The notes: generated by a model not told the origin, from the letters alone. A DNA stretch of 64,000 nt from Psoroptes ovis (GCA_002943765.1 PQWQ01000007.1:2916501-2980500), one strand, 5' to 3'; positions 24,703 through 37,400 are shown, counted from the first letter of the stretch. Numbers and translations: made by a program.

Positions 24703-26403
24703 ATGATGGATTCAATGATAAATGAAGTACCAACGATCACAAATTATCAACATCAAAATATGAATGCAAATATTAATAATAATGATGATGATGATGATGA
24801 TAATGAACACACAAATCAAATTATGGATGATGATCATCAATCGAAACCACCACCACCATATGAAGAGATACAAAATGAATTAAATCAATCCGCATCATCA
24901 TCAACAACAACATCATCGCCATCATCATCATTGCCAATGAAAAAATCATCAACAATTGAAATGTCATCGACTTCATCAGTGGCTTCTGGACAATTATCAT
25001 TTAAACATCAATTAAAACATTCGCTTTCAATCGAAAATCCAATGGCTGAAGTATTTTCAAATCCAGAATTTGATCATGTTGAATTAAAAATTCAAGGTCA
25101 TATAAATCCAACAAATATTGAAACATCATCGAATACGAATGAAACGAAAAATTTTCTGAAACAAAATAAATTAATCAAAAATGTACGAAATAAATTACGA
25201 GAAATATTTTTAGAATGGAATACTAATTGGCGACGACCAGAAATCATTACGATTCGTTTGTTTATATTTTTATTGACATTATTATTCATCATACAAATGG
25301 TACGTATTGTTGTACCAATCAATCAAAATGATTATAAAGCAACGAAATCATTGACAAACAATAATAAACATGCACCAGCTGAAATGATGAAATATTCTGC
25401 TCGAACTGGTAAAGCGTTATCGATGCTGTCTTCACCAACTGATGATAATCATTTGGATGAAAATCAGCCAAAAGACTCGATCGATGTTAATAAAAAGGAT
25501 TTTGATGGAAATAAACGCAATTTTGATCAAAATTTTATGGATTCATTATCATCAAGTCATGATTTGAATGTAATGAAACATGATTCTAATGATGAAAATG
25601 AATATTCAGGTGAATTTCTTGTTTGAATTTGAATACTTTAAAAAATAATTGAATTCTGTTTCTTTCTATCAGACCAAAACATTGAACATCATGATGATAC
25701 TAGAGTTGATGAACATCCGACTGAATTTATTGATGATATTAAAATGAGTGATGATAATATTTCCACAATACATTCGACAACAACACCATCGACAATATCA
25801 TCATCAGCAATGACGACAACAATATCGACAAAATTGGCAGAGCAAACATCATCGATGCACTTATCAAGCACAATAGGAATGGTAACGCCGATTCCAACAT
25901 TTACCCATTCATCAACGATGCCAACAAAATTATTACCAAGAATTGTGAATAATGGAAACAGTAATAATAATTTGAATCGTATACAATTTCAAACTTCATC
26001 GTCATCAACAATAGCACCATTAATGAATAATAAATTATTCAATATATCAATCATAATACATTCAGCAAATGTGCCTGACATGGACACTGGTTATTTAATG
26101 GGACGTGCATCAGATACATATTGTAATGTATTCATCGATGATGTATTAGTTGGTAAAACACCGATAATCGATAATTCTAATAATCCAAGCTGGCATTATT
26201 TATTACCAAGACAATTTCAAGTTAAACGTGAAACATGGATACGCATTGAATTGATGGATAGTGATCATTTACGAAATGATCATATTGGTGGTATATTATT
26301 GAATTTTGGTGATTTATTAAATAATGGTAGCATTAATAAGCCAATTAATATGTTTCATGGTCGCGGATATTTATGGGTGACGATTTCAAGCGTTCCAATT
26401 TGA
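24703..26403 (+). CDS. Type II single-pass membrane protein with PPPPY motif and extracytoplasmic C2-like domain
   Basis: Two exons, 24703-25609 and 25673-26403, joined at TCAG|GTGAAT and TTTCTATCAG in phase 1, give 545 residues. The N-terminal 180 residues are acidic/Ser-rich and carry PPPPYEEI (49-56), a PY motif of the type bound by WW-domain proteins such as Nedd4-family ligases. A single hydrophobic helix lies at about 183-204, preceded by Arg/Lys-rich sequence, so the N-terminus is predicted cytosolic. After a Thr/Ser-rich linker comes a C2-like fold at about 424-543: SDTYCNVFIDD, VGKTPIIDNSNNPSWH, IRIELMDSDHLRNDHIGGILLNFGDLL, with several Asp at Ca2+-loop positions. A Ca2+-dependent domain on the outer side is unusual. 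Gene name not recognised. The 3' end converges with receptor copy B. Confidence 0.8.
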
Positions 26404-26444
26404 GTTGTTGGATTCATAAAATATATTCATAATATTAAAAAATA

Positions 26445-26450
26445 TTTATT
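26445..26450 (-). terminator. Candidate polyadenylation signal of receptor copy B
   Basis: AATAAA on the minus strand about 137 nt past the copy B stop; a second one is at 26482-26487. Both lie within the probable 3' UTR of the plus-strand C2 gene. Confidence 0.4.
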
Positions 26451-26521
26451 TTAAAAAAATATGATTTCAATTTCATATGAATTTATTGATAATTATTATT
26501 ATCATGATTTCCATTAACAGT

Positions 26522-26527
26522 AATAAA
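26522..26527 (+). terminator. Polyadenylation signal of the C2-domain gene
   Basis: AATAAA about 120 nt after the stop at 26403, in the 183-bp gap between the two converging genes. Confidence 0.45.
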
Positions 26528-26586
26528 GATTATGATAATAAACATTTGAGTAATTTGATGCCAAATTTTCATTTCAATTTTTTAAA

Positions 26587-28178
26587 TTAAAATCGCTGAT
26601 ATCGTAATTTGAATTTGAAATAATCAGTTGACAAATTTTGATTACTATTGGCGACTATAACTGCGTACATAATCCAATATATAAATGAATACTTGAAGAT
26701 AAATCAACGAGTACTTATTTGATGAAAAAAATTATGCGGAAGAATTATTTTTTTTATATTGATTTTCTCATAAAATGTCAACTTACTTTCAATGCCTCAT
26801 TCAGTGTGATTAATTCAAATTTATCATTATATTTGAATCCATATTTATTTTTAGAATGAAAAATTTGTATGAAATTATTCAATTTCAAACGATATTTAAA
26901 ATTGATTAAATGATTGAAATATCGATGATCATTGCCTAACATTGAAAGAAATTTATAACCAAAATGATTATAATTCCTATTAACAAATGAAAATTTAAGA
27001 TGTATATAGAATAGCCATGATAATTGTCCCCAGATAATTCCGGAAACAACAATCAATACAAATATTGATTTATATGATTTAAATAACAAAAACAATACTA
27101 AATAACAATTCATTGGTACATTCAATAATAAAATTATAAATAAAGCTTTCGAATATATGCCACCAATTTTAAAATATTTCAAATTTCTCATTTGTCTCCG
27201 ATAATATTGATTCAATAATTTCCATTTCGTTAATGTTAATAAACGTTTATGATCATAAAAATTGATATTGATTGAATGACGATTATTTTTCAACAATGAA
27301 TTTGTTTGCCAACACAATACATTCACTATTTCTAAATATATTTTTGTTAAATAACTCATCAATATGATACAATATGCAAATAAATATACTATGAACATAG
27401 ATAATAAATGACTTGAGATTGTATAAATCAATTTCATTGTTGACAGGAATATGTTAGCATTGAAAAATTCATCAGGTTTTTTAACAATGTAGACAATCAT
27501 AAGCGTCAATGTATATAGATTGAATATATCTGTATTTTAAATTAACAATTTAAAATTATTATTGTAAATAAAATCTCATTATAACTCACTGAAATTTAAT
27601 GAATGAAAATTTGCAATTTTATGATTGATTTTTTGATGAAACTCAAGTCCTTTGATTACATTATTATATTTTTTATAATTATATGGATGATAAATTATTT
27701 TTGAATCATTCATTATAATGACACGATGTAATATTTTATAACTTGAATTTTGTTCATATAATAAATTGAAAAATTGTATACACAAATAAACGATAGATAA
27801 AGCCACATGTATGTTAGCTCTATAATTGAAACCAATTGCAACAAATGAATTACTATGAATAACGATCCAATATAAATCATCTTCATTATTAAAATCATAA
27901 TTTTTAAATGTTAAATAAAAATATTTTAATGAAGATAAAAATAATATTTTTTTCAGCAAACATAATGGTTTCAATATTTTCATTTTATAATAATTGTAAT
28001 CATAGCTTTTACGATAATAAATTTTCAAATATTTATCAAATAAATTTTTTGAATCAAATATTATTAAATCTTTGATAAATAAGATGAAAATTTTTTTCAA
28101 ATTTTCAAAAAATTTCCAAACAATCATCAATGTTTGATTAAAGATGATTATTATCAATTTTAGTGATTTGGAAACCAT
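26587..28178 (-). CDS. Gustatory-receptor-like multi-pass membrane protein, copy B (intact)
   Basis: Three exons on the minus strand: 28178-27590, 27529-26787 and 26691-26587, 478 residues. The start is the ATG of MVSKSLKL; an upstream TTG frame is not used. Intron 1 is TTCA|GTGAGT to AAAATACAG in phase 1; intron 2 is TTGAAA|GTAAGT to TATCTTCAAG in phase 0, just before the last helix. About seven hydrophobic segments are visible, the last (FIYWIMYAVIVA) close to the C-terminus with a short tail. This architecture, including a phase-0 intron ahead of the final helix, fits the arthropod gustatory/odorant receptor superfamily, whose members are ligand-gated cation channels. Sequence similarity to a named receptor cannot be shown by eye, so the family is inferred. 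It is paralogous to disrupted copy A, sharing NVPMNCY, KFLSML and KNKYGF. Confidence 0.7.
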
Positions 28179-28824
28179 TTTTTCGCTGATTATCTGTATC
28201 AAAAGATTCAAATCTTGAGTTCCTAATTCAAAAACAACAATAATATCGACAATGGACCATTATCAAATTATTTGATCAAACAATATACTTTCAGGTACTC
28301 AAACAATACACAAATAATCGAAAAGACTTTTTGGAGAATTTCATTCATTGGTTTGCATTTTGTTTGTCTCACAAATTCAGTAGGAATTCAATTAATTGAT
28401 TTCAAGTTTTTCCATTTTTGTTTAATAATTTTAGCCTGGAATACGGGACATGACAGGAATTTTTGATCGAAGTTTTCTTGGTTTTTTTGCCTATTTAGCG
28501 GGAAAATAATTGTTGACATTTGTTTTCACGGTTATTAAATTCAATTTTAATCATTTTCGAAACAGAAATTTTTGTTTTTCAGCTTAAAACAAAGATTAAT
28601 TTTAATTTAAATTTTTGAACTTCTGAAAATCGAAATTTCAACTATTTCAGCATTATGAAACCAACCAAAATCACAATAGTCGGACGGAAAATGTGCAAAC
28701 TGTCAATTCAGTTTTGGCTGTTGCTACTCAAAATATGTCAATTTATTTTGAGTTCAAATTTTCAAAATTTTGTCGCCATAAAAAATATAATCAATTGATA
28801 ATAACTGAATAAATCAATCAAAAA

Positions 28825-30415
28825 ATGGATAACTATAAAAGTATAATGCAAACATTATATGTCGAAATACTTGGAACAATGGTAGATGAAAATATTTTGA
28901 AAAGACTAACAATTCCAACATTAGAAAATCGTTTGAAATTGATTGAATATTATGAGAAGAAAATCGAAAAAATTAAGAAAAATATCAGCTCAAAAAATAA
29001 TGAACAATCATTGGGATTACTTATGGATATAATGGATGCAATACAAAAAATGCGCATCACTACCAATGAGGTTTTGAAACATAAACGAAATAATAATGTT
29101 AATCAGGATAATGAAAATAATAGTCATGATAATGAAAATAATGATGACGACGATGATGATGTTCATAATGATCAATCGAATAATTATTTGAGTCTTAATG
29201 AAAATAAAACAAATGAAATTGACAATAAAATGCTTGATAGTAAAAAGGAGGTAAGCTTCAATTTTTAATGAATTAACAAAAATGATTTTAATTGAATTTA
29301 TTTTAAATTTTTAGTATATGTTATTATCATCTTCGTTATCATCATTGTCTATAAATGATAATGTGAGCCAATCATCATCAGCAGCAGCATCATTGACGAA
29401 AAAAAATAAAAATAAAAAATCAAATGTTCCTCGATCATCATCATCATCATCATCGTTAGATGAAAATGATTCTAGATTAGTTTTCCCAATCGTAGAATCA
29501 ATTAAATCAGCAAATAATCAACAAAAACAAATGAATTATAATACCAATGATCACCGATTAAAGTTTAATTATGTATTCAATAATGACATGAATGCAGTTC
29601 TTTTAGCTAATGAATGGAAATTTTGGTTTGATTTTTCAAAAGATCTTGACGAAAGCTATAAGGATAATATATTTTTCAATAATCATGAAATTTTATCTAA
29701 ATACTTCGACAAGAATACTCATGATAAAAATATTAATGAATTTGAGCGTAGTCTAGTATCAATATTTGCTGATGATCATGAATGGAATGAAAAACATAAA
29801 TTTCGTCAAATTGAGCAACTGTCATTCGATAATATTCGTAAATTACAATTATTTGTCGAATGTATACATCATAAATGTATTATACAACATGATATCGAAA
29901 TAATTTTGAAAATTTGCCAGCGAATGTTTGATAAAGTTGAACCATTCAAAATTAATTTCAATGATGACACTGAAACATTTGTATCATTTGGTGAATTATT
30001 GAGTGCAAAATGTCGCTCAATATTTTTCAAACATCAACAAAATATTATTGATCCAAAATATTGTCGAAATGCTAAATTAATTTCCAACCTCTGCCGATTA
30101 GAATTGTTCAATGTAAAAATCATTATTCCATGTTTCAATTTTATTTGTTATAACATCATTTCGAGAAAACAGCATCTATACATGGAATTGTTTAGATTGA
30201 TGATCAAATGGATCGGTATTGATTCGATAGAGAAGAAACTATTGACAATTGAAGATTCAAAAAACATAAATCGATCGTTCAGATTCATGATTGAAAATTT
30301 AGAAAATTATCTACAACAATTTAACGATGGCGAAAATGATGATCAAACTATTGAATATTTTAAAGAATCTCTTGATTTATTGAAAAAATCAGTACTTAAA
30401 TATGAAAATCGTTGA
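28825..30415 (+). CDS. Unrecognised protein with divergent MIF4G-like (eIF4G middle domain-like) region
   Basis: Exons 28825-29250 and 29315-30415 join at AAAAGGAG|GTAAGC and AATTTTTAG in phase 0, giving 508 residues. The N-terminal 90 residues are charged and helical (EYYEKKIEKIKKN), then an Asn/Asp-rich linker and two Ser-rich tracts. The C-terminal part, about residues 307-455, has the helical pattern of MIF4G domains: LQLFVECIHHKCIIQHDIEIILKICQRMF, ELLSAKCRSIFFKH and NAKLISNLCRLELFNVKIIIPCF, the last matching the NIKFIGELFKLKML step of eIF4G. Just before it, LLANEWKFWFDFSKDL (about 238-254) is reminiscent of the start of eIF4E folds. A role in translation or mRNA handling is a guess. The gene is head-to-head with receptor copy B, 646 bp apart. 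Confidence 0.75.
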
Positions 30416-30455
30416 ATCGATTCTTCTTACATTAATTTAAATTGTATGATATGAG

Positions 30456-30461
30456 AATAAA
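30456..30461 (+). terminator. Polyadenylation signal of the MIF4G-like gene
   Basis: AATAAA about 41 nt after the stop codon at 30415, inside GAGAATAAACAA. Confidence 0.5.
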
Positions 30462-30495
30462 CAATATCTTTTTGGTATAATTTTTGAAAAAAAAA

Positions 30496-30501
30496 TTTAT
30501 T
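30496..30501 (-). terminator. Polyadenylation signal of the GY-rich peptide gene
   Basis: AATAAA on the minus strand (TTTATT on plus) about 113 nt downstream of the stop codon at 30614. Confidence 0.45.
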
Positions 30502-30613
30502 TAAAAATTTTTAATTTCATATTTGTTAAATTTGTAATCGAAATTTGAATGTATTGATGATTGGTTGAAAATTTATGTTGATCTAATTATAGAGGTTTTG
30601 AGGCTTTTTCAAT

Positions 30614-30907
30614 TCAATAATCTTCCATCATCATTCCATATTTACCACCATAATAGGGACGCATCATCATATGACCTCCATAATATTTGCGGCCATAGTA
30701 TGGTGACATCATCATGCCACCATATCTGCCATATGGTCCACCACCATACATACCGTAACGGCCATAATCACCGCTAGTCATCATGCCACCATATTGACGT
30801 GAATTCATCATACCGTAACCATATTTCGGTACAGCATTGACAGTCGCCGTTGTTAAGACAATAATAGCCAATACAGCAGAGACGATGATTGCCAATGATT
30901 TATTCAT
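30614..30907 (-). CDS. Small secreted Gly/Tyr/Met-rich peptide
   Basis: Single-exon frame of 97 residues. Residues 1-25 form a clear signal peptide (MNKS start, hydrophobic core, VNA|VP cleavage). The mature 72 residues are repeats of short Tyr-Gly-Gly-Met blocks (YGGMM, GRYG, PYYG) with Met triplets, a few Arg/Lys and an acidic end MMMEDY; there are no cysteines. Such composition occurs in arthropod cuticle, cement or silk-associated peptides and in nematode GY-rich antimicrobial peptides; which applies here cannot be decided. A TATA box lies at about 31030-31037 and an AATAAA about 113 nt after the stop, so the transcription unit looks compact and probably strongly expressed. It converges with the MIF4G-like gene. 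Confidence 0.82.
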   Translation of the reverse strand: MNKSLAIIVSAVLAIIVLTTATVNAVPKYGYGMMNSRQYGGMMTSGDYGRYGMYGGGPYGRYGGMMMSPYYGRKYYGGHMMMRPYYGGKYGMMMEDY

Positions 30908-31029
30908 TTTGTTGATATTTCAAGTTTGTTTGAGGATTTAATTAATGTTGAATTCAAAGTTTTTTAATTATATTTTAATTATTATTATTTTTCAATTTGT
31001 TTTGATGATTTTAATTTCGATGAAGCGCT

Positions 31030-31037
31030 ATTTTTAT
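31030..31037 (-). promoter_or_regulatory. TATA box for the GY-rich peptide gene
   Basis: Minus-strand TATAAAAA followed by TAGCGC, about 125 nt upstream of the ATG at 30907. This would place transcription start near 31000-31005 with a 5' UTR of roughly 100 nt. Confidence 0.45.
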
Positions 31038-33295
31038 ATCATTTTGATGTCTTTCAGTGTAAATTTCCATCTCAAATTTTTTTTGTTTTGTTTTGTTCTA
31101 AAATGTCAAATTTTAAATGCCTAAACAACTTTTGGGATTAATGATTTGATAATCAAAAAAAGTGGCTAACGAATAGACAAACGAGAAAAATCCCAGAATA
31201 TTTTTGAAATTGGAAATCCAGTTCATTGAGATTTACGAAAAAAAAGTAGATTTTCAAATTACATTTAAATTAAATTAGGACATTTGCAGGCAAATAAATT
31301 ACGAAATTAAAAAGGAAAAAAATTTTATAAATGAATCATCCATCATCAAACTAAGCCAAGAATATTAATAGAACATTTGTAATCTAAATGAATTTCCAGG
31401 AAATTTCACTATTTTCATCGATGATTAATTCGTCAATGTTGAAAAATCATCGACCGAATCAAGATCAATTGATCAATGGTCGACTGATTGTTGCTGTATT
31501 TCAATTTTGAATGATTTTGGATGGGTTTTTTTCGTTGGAAAAAAATATTGCACTGAAATAAAATTTTAAATCAAAATTTCACGGCTTTTATTGCAGATCA
31601 AATTAATTGCCAATCGACGAATACCATGGGAATGAATCATTTGTTTCGATAAATGAATGATCATTGATTGAAAGCAGGGAAATCTCTTTGGTTTCACCTG
31701 CGTGATCATAAACTTGAATTAAAAAATCAAAAATTTTCAATTTTTAATTATCACAATGTTTATTTATTTCAAAAAATATTTAGATAAGATAAAAGAAAGA
31801 GAAAGTGAATGAAAGAAAGAAAAAAAAATGTATCGAAACGAATCATACAATTATTAATTTATCAATTAATTAATAAATTCAAATAATCAATCATTATTTC
31901 TTGTCAGTAAAATTATCAATCAATGTTTTATGATGTTTAAAAATAATGCAAAATGAAATTTTTTTTTTTTTTTGAAATTATTTATATGTATTTTGATGTT
32001 TAATTTTCAATAATATTTATAAATGTTTCGACTGGGTTTTCGATCGATTATTAGTATTCACCGATTACGATCCTGAATAATTAATCGATTTGACTGAACA
32101 AATTGATGATTGACCAAAACAAATTGACCAAACGACATCGTCATTGTTGCCACATTACTCAATTGAATTATTTGCCAAAATTAATGATGATTCTATTCAA
32201 GCAAATTATCGTTGATCGATTCATTGTTTGCATTTGTTTAGTTTGTTTATTCATAGTGATTTACATTTAAGGTCATACATAATGAATGTTTAAATCTTAA
32301 ATCTGGGTCTATGATACAAAGACACACACATATTGTATTCTATTCACTGTGATGATTTTAATTTTTAAATTAATGGGTGAATTATTATTATTATTTGACG
32401 ATATGGCTTACAACATATGTTAAAGATGTAGTGTTTTGTGTATGTGCAAGTTGTTATGCAAATGTAGGTTGATGTGTGTTGATTGTGTTTTTCTTTATAC
32501 AAAAACAAAAGATTTATGGCGTTTTTAGCAGATGAATGAATGATCGATCGATCAATCGATCAATCAATTGATCAAATCAATTGGTATCTTTGCGTGTATG
32601 ATTATGATGATGAGATCGTAAGAATTTGATAATTTTTTTTTTTGAATATCGAAATATGTTTTGATTGATCAACACCAATTGATGATGATTAATGTATATT
32701 GGTAACCAATTACTTGATTGTCTGCATTGAAAATAAAGAAGAAGAAAATTAATTTAAAATCTGAGAAAATTGACGAATCTAATCCAACTTACGGATTATC
32801 ATCAAATTCAATCATGTTTCGAAATGATAATTTGAAAGGGTTTTTGATTGGTTGATTGATTTGAAATGAAAAAATTCTTCGAAGAAGAGAAATTTGAATG
32901 AATTTCGATTCAAAATAAATCCTAAAATAAGAATGAAAAATGATGAGATTAAAATTCTAATATCAATATGGCGGATATGCTCGACATATTCGCACATACA
33001 CAAACATACTAACCTCATTCATTCATGTTAAGGTGTGTTCCAAGTGATGTTTTTGAATTTTATGTGAATTGAAGAAATGGTTTAAATTTGAATTTTTCAA
33101 AATTTACAACTCAGTAATGATAATGATGATGATAATAATATTTGACATGTGATTTCTATGTAATTTTGAATTTTTTATTCTTTGAATTTTGATGATAATA
33201 ATTTTAATTGGATGATAATCATTCATTCATTAAATGAAAGATGTTTATGTGATTTAGAATTCGTCTATGAAATTTTTATGTTTGAATCTGTGTTA

Positions 33296-33312
33296 GTGTG
33301 TGTGTGTGTGTA
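33296..33312. repeat. TG dinucleotide microsatellite
   Basis: A short TG run followed by a GTT run; simple sequence. Confidence 0.7.
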
Positions 33313-34472
33313 CAAGTGTTGTTGTTGTTGTATACAAGGATGATTTACATGTTTTACAAATATGGTATATAAAGGTTAATGATAATCATTTACATCGTTT
33401 TCGTTGTTTACTGTTGATGTTGTTGAATCATTGTTTTCAGAAAATTTTCACAAACTAAATTTCATACAAATACGAATTGATTTGAATAATAATGATTACG
33501 TTTCACTGATCTCATTTTTACGAGCATTCAATTTAATTGATGATGTCAAATATCGTCTAGAAACACAAAAATCCATGTCAACTGTTTCGTGAAGTTAATT
33601 TCACATGTTTTTTTTTTTTTTTTTTTTTGTTGAATGATGAAAAACCAAATAATAATACAACAAATGATTATCATTAATCGTTATGATTCGTAACAAGAAA
33701 GACATTAGGCAATTGTGGTGTGTATTTATATGTGTGTATCTGTCAGTGTTCGTATGGAAATATTTATATCTGTGAATAATATTTATAATTTCGAAATGAA
33801 TTACAGGCATTTATCGATATTTATGTTCATTTGATGTATGTATAGACATTGATTGTTGAAAGGGTTAAATGAGTCTTAATGTGTGTATAAGTGTGTGAAT
33901 GTGTTTGACCATAAATGTTATGTTTAATCAAACAAGAAATATTTTTTTAAATGATAATTTAACATAAGATAAATGTTCGACACAGAAATGTTATTAATTC
34001 GAAATTTTATGTAATTTATATAGAGCAAAATATGGAAATGAAAAATCTGAACAAAATCTTGAATCAATCGATTGATTTGAGATGTCCAATATTTAATGAT
34101 TTTGAATGCGAAAATTGTCCATAAATTTTGATGATTTTTGGATCGGTTGATGTTAATGCGAATTTATGTTTTCATTTTATTTCATTTTACATTTCAAGAT
34201 AGTGTAACATGATAATTATAAATTTCAGCTTCAGTTTATGTGTGCTTCAATATAATTTACTAATCATTAATTATTACAAAAAATCCAAATATTATTTGAT
34301 TCGAAATATATTTGTTTTCACATTATTTTTACATCGATGATAATAATAATAATAATAATGATGATAATTTTACTCAAATAGCGAATAAAAGGGGTCAAAA
34401 TATACATATAAATCTTCCAAAAATATTCGAGACATAAAATCAAAAACATTTCTAAGGAATTGTGTTCAATTA

Positions 34473-37400
34473 TCATCGTCTTTTTTCAATATTATTACTT
34501 GCTGATAATATACCATGTGATGGACTATTACTACTACCGGGTACACTATTAACGCCAACACTACCATTGCTGCCAATAACACCTACATTCACATTCACAT
34601 CCACATCATCATCATCATCATCGATGTCAATATGATTATTATCATTATTTATAACATTCGAAGATGTTGATGATGAAGATGACGATGATGATGATGAGGA
34701 AGATGATGATGAAGATGCATCTGAATGTCCAATAATACCATTATTATCAATAATTATTGTTTTCGATTGATTTTCATTGTTGTTATTGTTGAAATATGAT
34801 TGATTTTGTTTCGAATATTTTTTTTGTTGATTATTATTATTGAAATAATTATTGTTGTTATGATAAAATTTACTATCCAAATTATTATTATTCATAAATT
34901 TATTATTATAATAATTATAATGATTTGTATAATGATTGGTTGATGTATTATTCATATTTGATTGATTCGATATATTTAAATGACCAGAATTGTTTTCCTC
35001 TTCCCAACCATTCTCTTTGATCATATGTGCTAATTCAATTATATATTTTCCTTCTTTATATTTTTGGCTTGATTCAAATGCATGTTCCTTTATTTTTTTT
35101 AATTTTTTGTTTTAATGATGGGCGAAATATTTTGAGAATCGATTTGATGAAGGGAAAAAAGGGCAAATTGTGGAAGAAAAAAAATTTGGAAAAAATGAAT
35201 TAGATAATAATACAATTAAGCGAGGGAAAAAAATGAAAATAAATGGAATAAAATGAAATCAAATCAAATCATTTATCTATCTTGAAGACGACGACGCCCG
35301 CACAAAAACATGGATTAAGATGTGTACAATCATCATCATCATCATCATTATTATTGAATCATCTAACCATACTTGAATCAAAACATACACACACAAACAC
35401 ACACTGATTCAAATGAATTAATGTCCAAGTGATGAACTTCATTAATCTTCAAGTGAACATCTTCAATGAGTGGAGAGAAGAAAACAGACAAAAAAAGACA
35501 AAACAAAACAGTAAATTTTGCAAAAAAAAATCTTGATCAAGATATAAATAAATAATGACTAAATTACATGATCCAAAATGTTTGTCAAACATAAATGTTG
35601 TTGGGAGTAATTGTATCAAATTTAATTGTCTTCTCCATCTGCATATCTTCTTTGATTGTGGAAAATTGTAGAAATTTTTTCATCAAAAGCCCACAAACAT
35701 TTTTCAAAGGATAAGATTTGATTTAGAAGAAAATGATGAATGAATTGTATCAAAATTCATGATTAAAAATGTAACAAAAAATGATATGAAATGTACGAAA
35801 ATGTTCATTTTATCGTTTGAAAAATCTTATTCTCAAAACGATTTGAATTATGAAATTAAGAAATTCGAAGAAATTTATGAAAAAATTTTCAAACATATTG
35901 ACATTTGATCGTTTGAATCATCAGCATTCGACTTCCTGGATTTAAAATATAATTATTTAGGGAAAAATGGATGAATGAATGGAAAATGATTTGAAAAATT
36001 AAAGAAAATTCAAAACACATTCAAACATATATCCAAATATCATTATTCAATCGGAATGAATGGGTTTGAAACAAATGAAAGGATAAACGATGAATGAACT
36101 AAATCCAAATTGAATCATTTTCGAAAATAACCAAACCCATAAACAGTAGGAGTTTGAGATGATGGAATCAAGAAAACAATAAAGCAAAAAATTAAGAAAT
36201 ATAACAATTTAACGATTGTAACCGCTATTAATTGTATCACACATTGAATTTCATTCACCTTTAAGATAAAACCTCAAGAATAATTATTCATTCATTAGGC
36301 CATTCACCAATTGGTTCATTGATATTCTACGCTTTGTTCAGCTTCTAGCTCTGGCTTATCTACCAGAGTGCATTTAGTACAATGGTACATTGACACACAC
36401 TCGATTCGCTGATGCGAGTGAGAAGATAATGATGGTAATGGTGTAAAAATATATCAGTGCTTCAACACCTTCAGTTCATTGTACCTTCGTCACGAAGAAA
36501 ATGAACGACATCAAACGAACCATCATATGAAAAGCAAACAAAAACACATTCAAAATACAGATTCAAACGTTTGAAGAAACGTTAATCCTTTGAATTTTAA
36601 ATTTCATTTCAGACCGTTTTGTTCGAAATTTCAGTATTGGATCGGTATTATGAGTGCAATGCATCATTCAGTGTTTGATCGAGCACTGATAGGACACGCA
36701 CAAAAGTCCCGAATGTGTCCGATAATCAAATTCAATATAAGTTCAATCAAATCAATTGAGTCGAATTGAATTCAATTTGAGAAAATAACAAAATTTTCGA
36801 TCAATCAATCGATTTGATATCGAAAAACTTCATAAAAAAGAGAGCATATCGATGAATCGATGACCTAAAATCAATTTGTTTAATTGAAATTTTTTGATTG
36901 GGAAAAAAATTGATTGAAAATTCAAAATTCAATCAAATCACATCAATCATATATGATTGAAAATTGAAAAAAGGACTGATTTTGTAAAAATCAGCCAAGA
37001 TAAAATCAAAATGATGTTACTGGGAATGGTCAACGACGCTTCATGACCACCGCCTGATGACCACCAACAATCTAGTTAAAGGGTAAAATTTTCCAAAATT
37101 TCTGATGTGAATTTGCTGTTCACAGCAACAACGAAACACATTTACCATCAGAACAAAAGAAGTAGGGAAAAAAATAAGGTCGTCGTACTTTTCAAAGCTT
37201 TTCGACCACCATCTTCATCATCATATATGACTGGTGAATTTGAGAATAAAAAAAATATCATCTTGAACCACCGAACACCACACCATACCATACATTACAA
37301 CCACTACAATCACTACTGTACTCATTCAATTACATCATCATCATCATCATCATTATCATCGATTTACTTTAACCCGTCATTGTCAATTTTCGTCAGTTTA

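Larger units (their letters stand above)
30908..34472. other. Intergenic region between the GY-rich peptide gene and YPEL
   Basis: About 3.5 kb with no supported gene. It includes the promoter side of the GY-rich gene, a GATC-type simple repeat near 32540-32580, TG repeats near 33296-33312, a T homopolymer at about 33609-33628 and AAT repeats near 34340-34360. It probably also holds the YPEL 3' UTR on its right edge; no AATAAA was found close to the YPEL stop. Confidence 0.5.
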
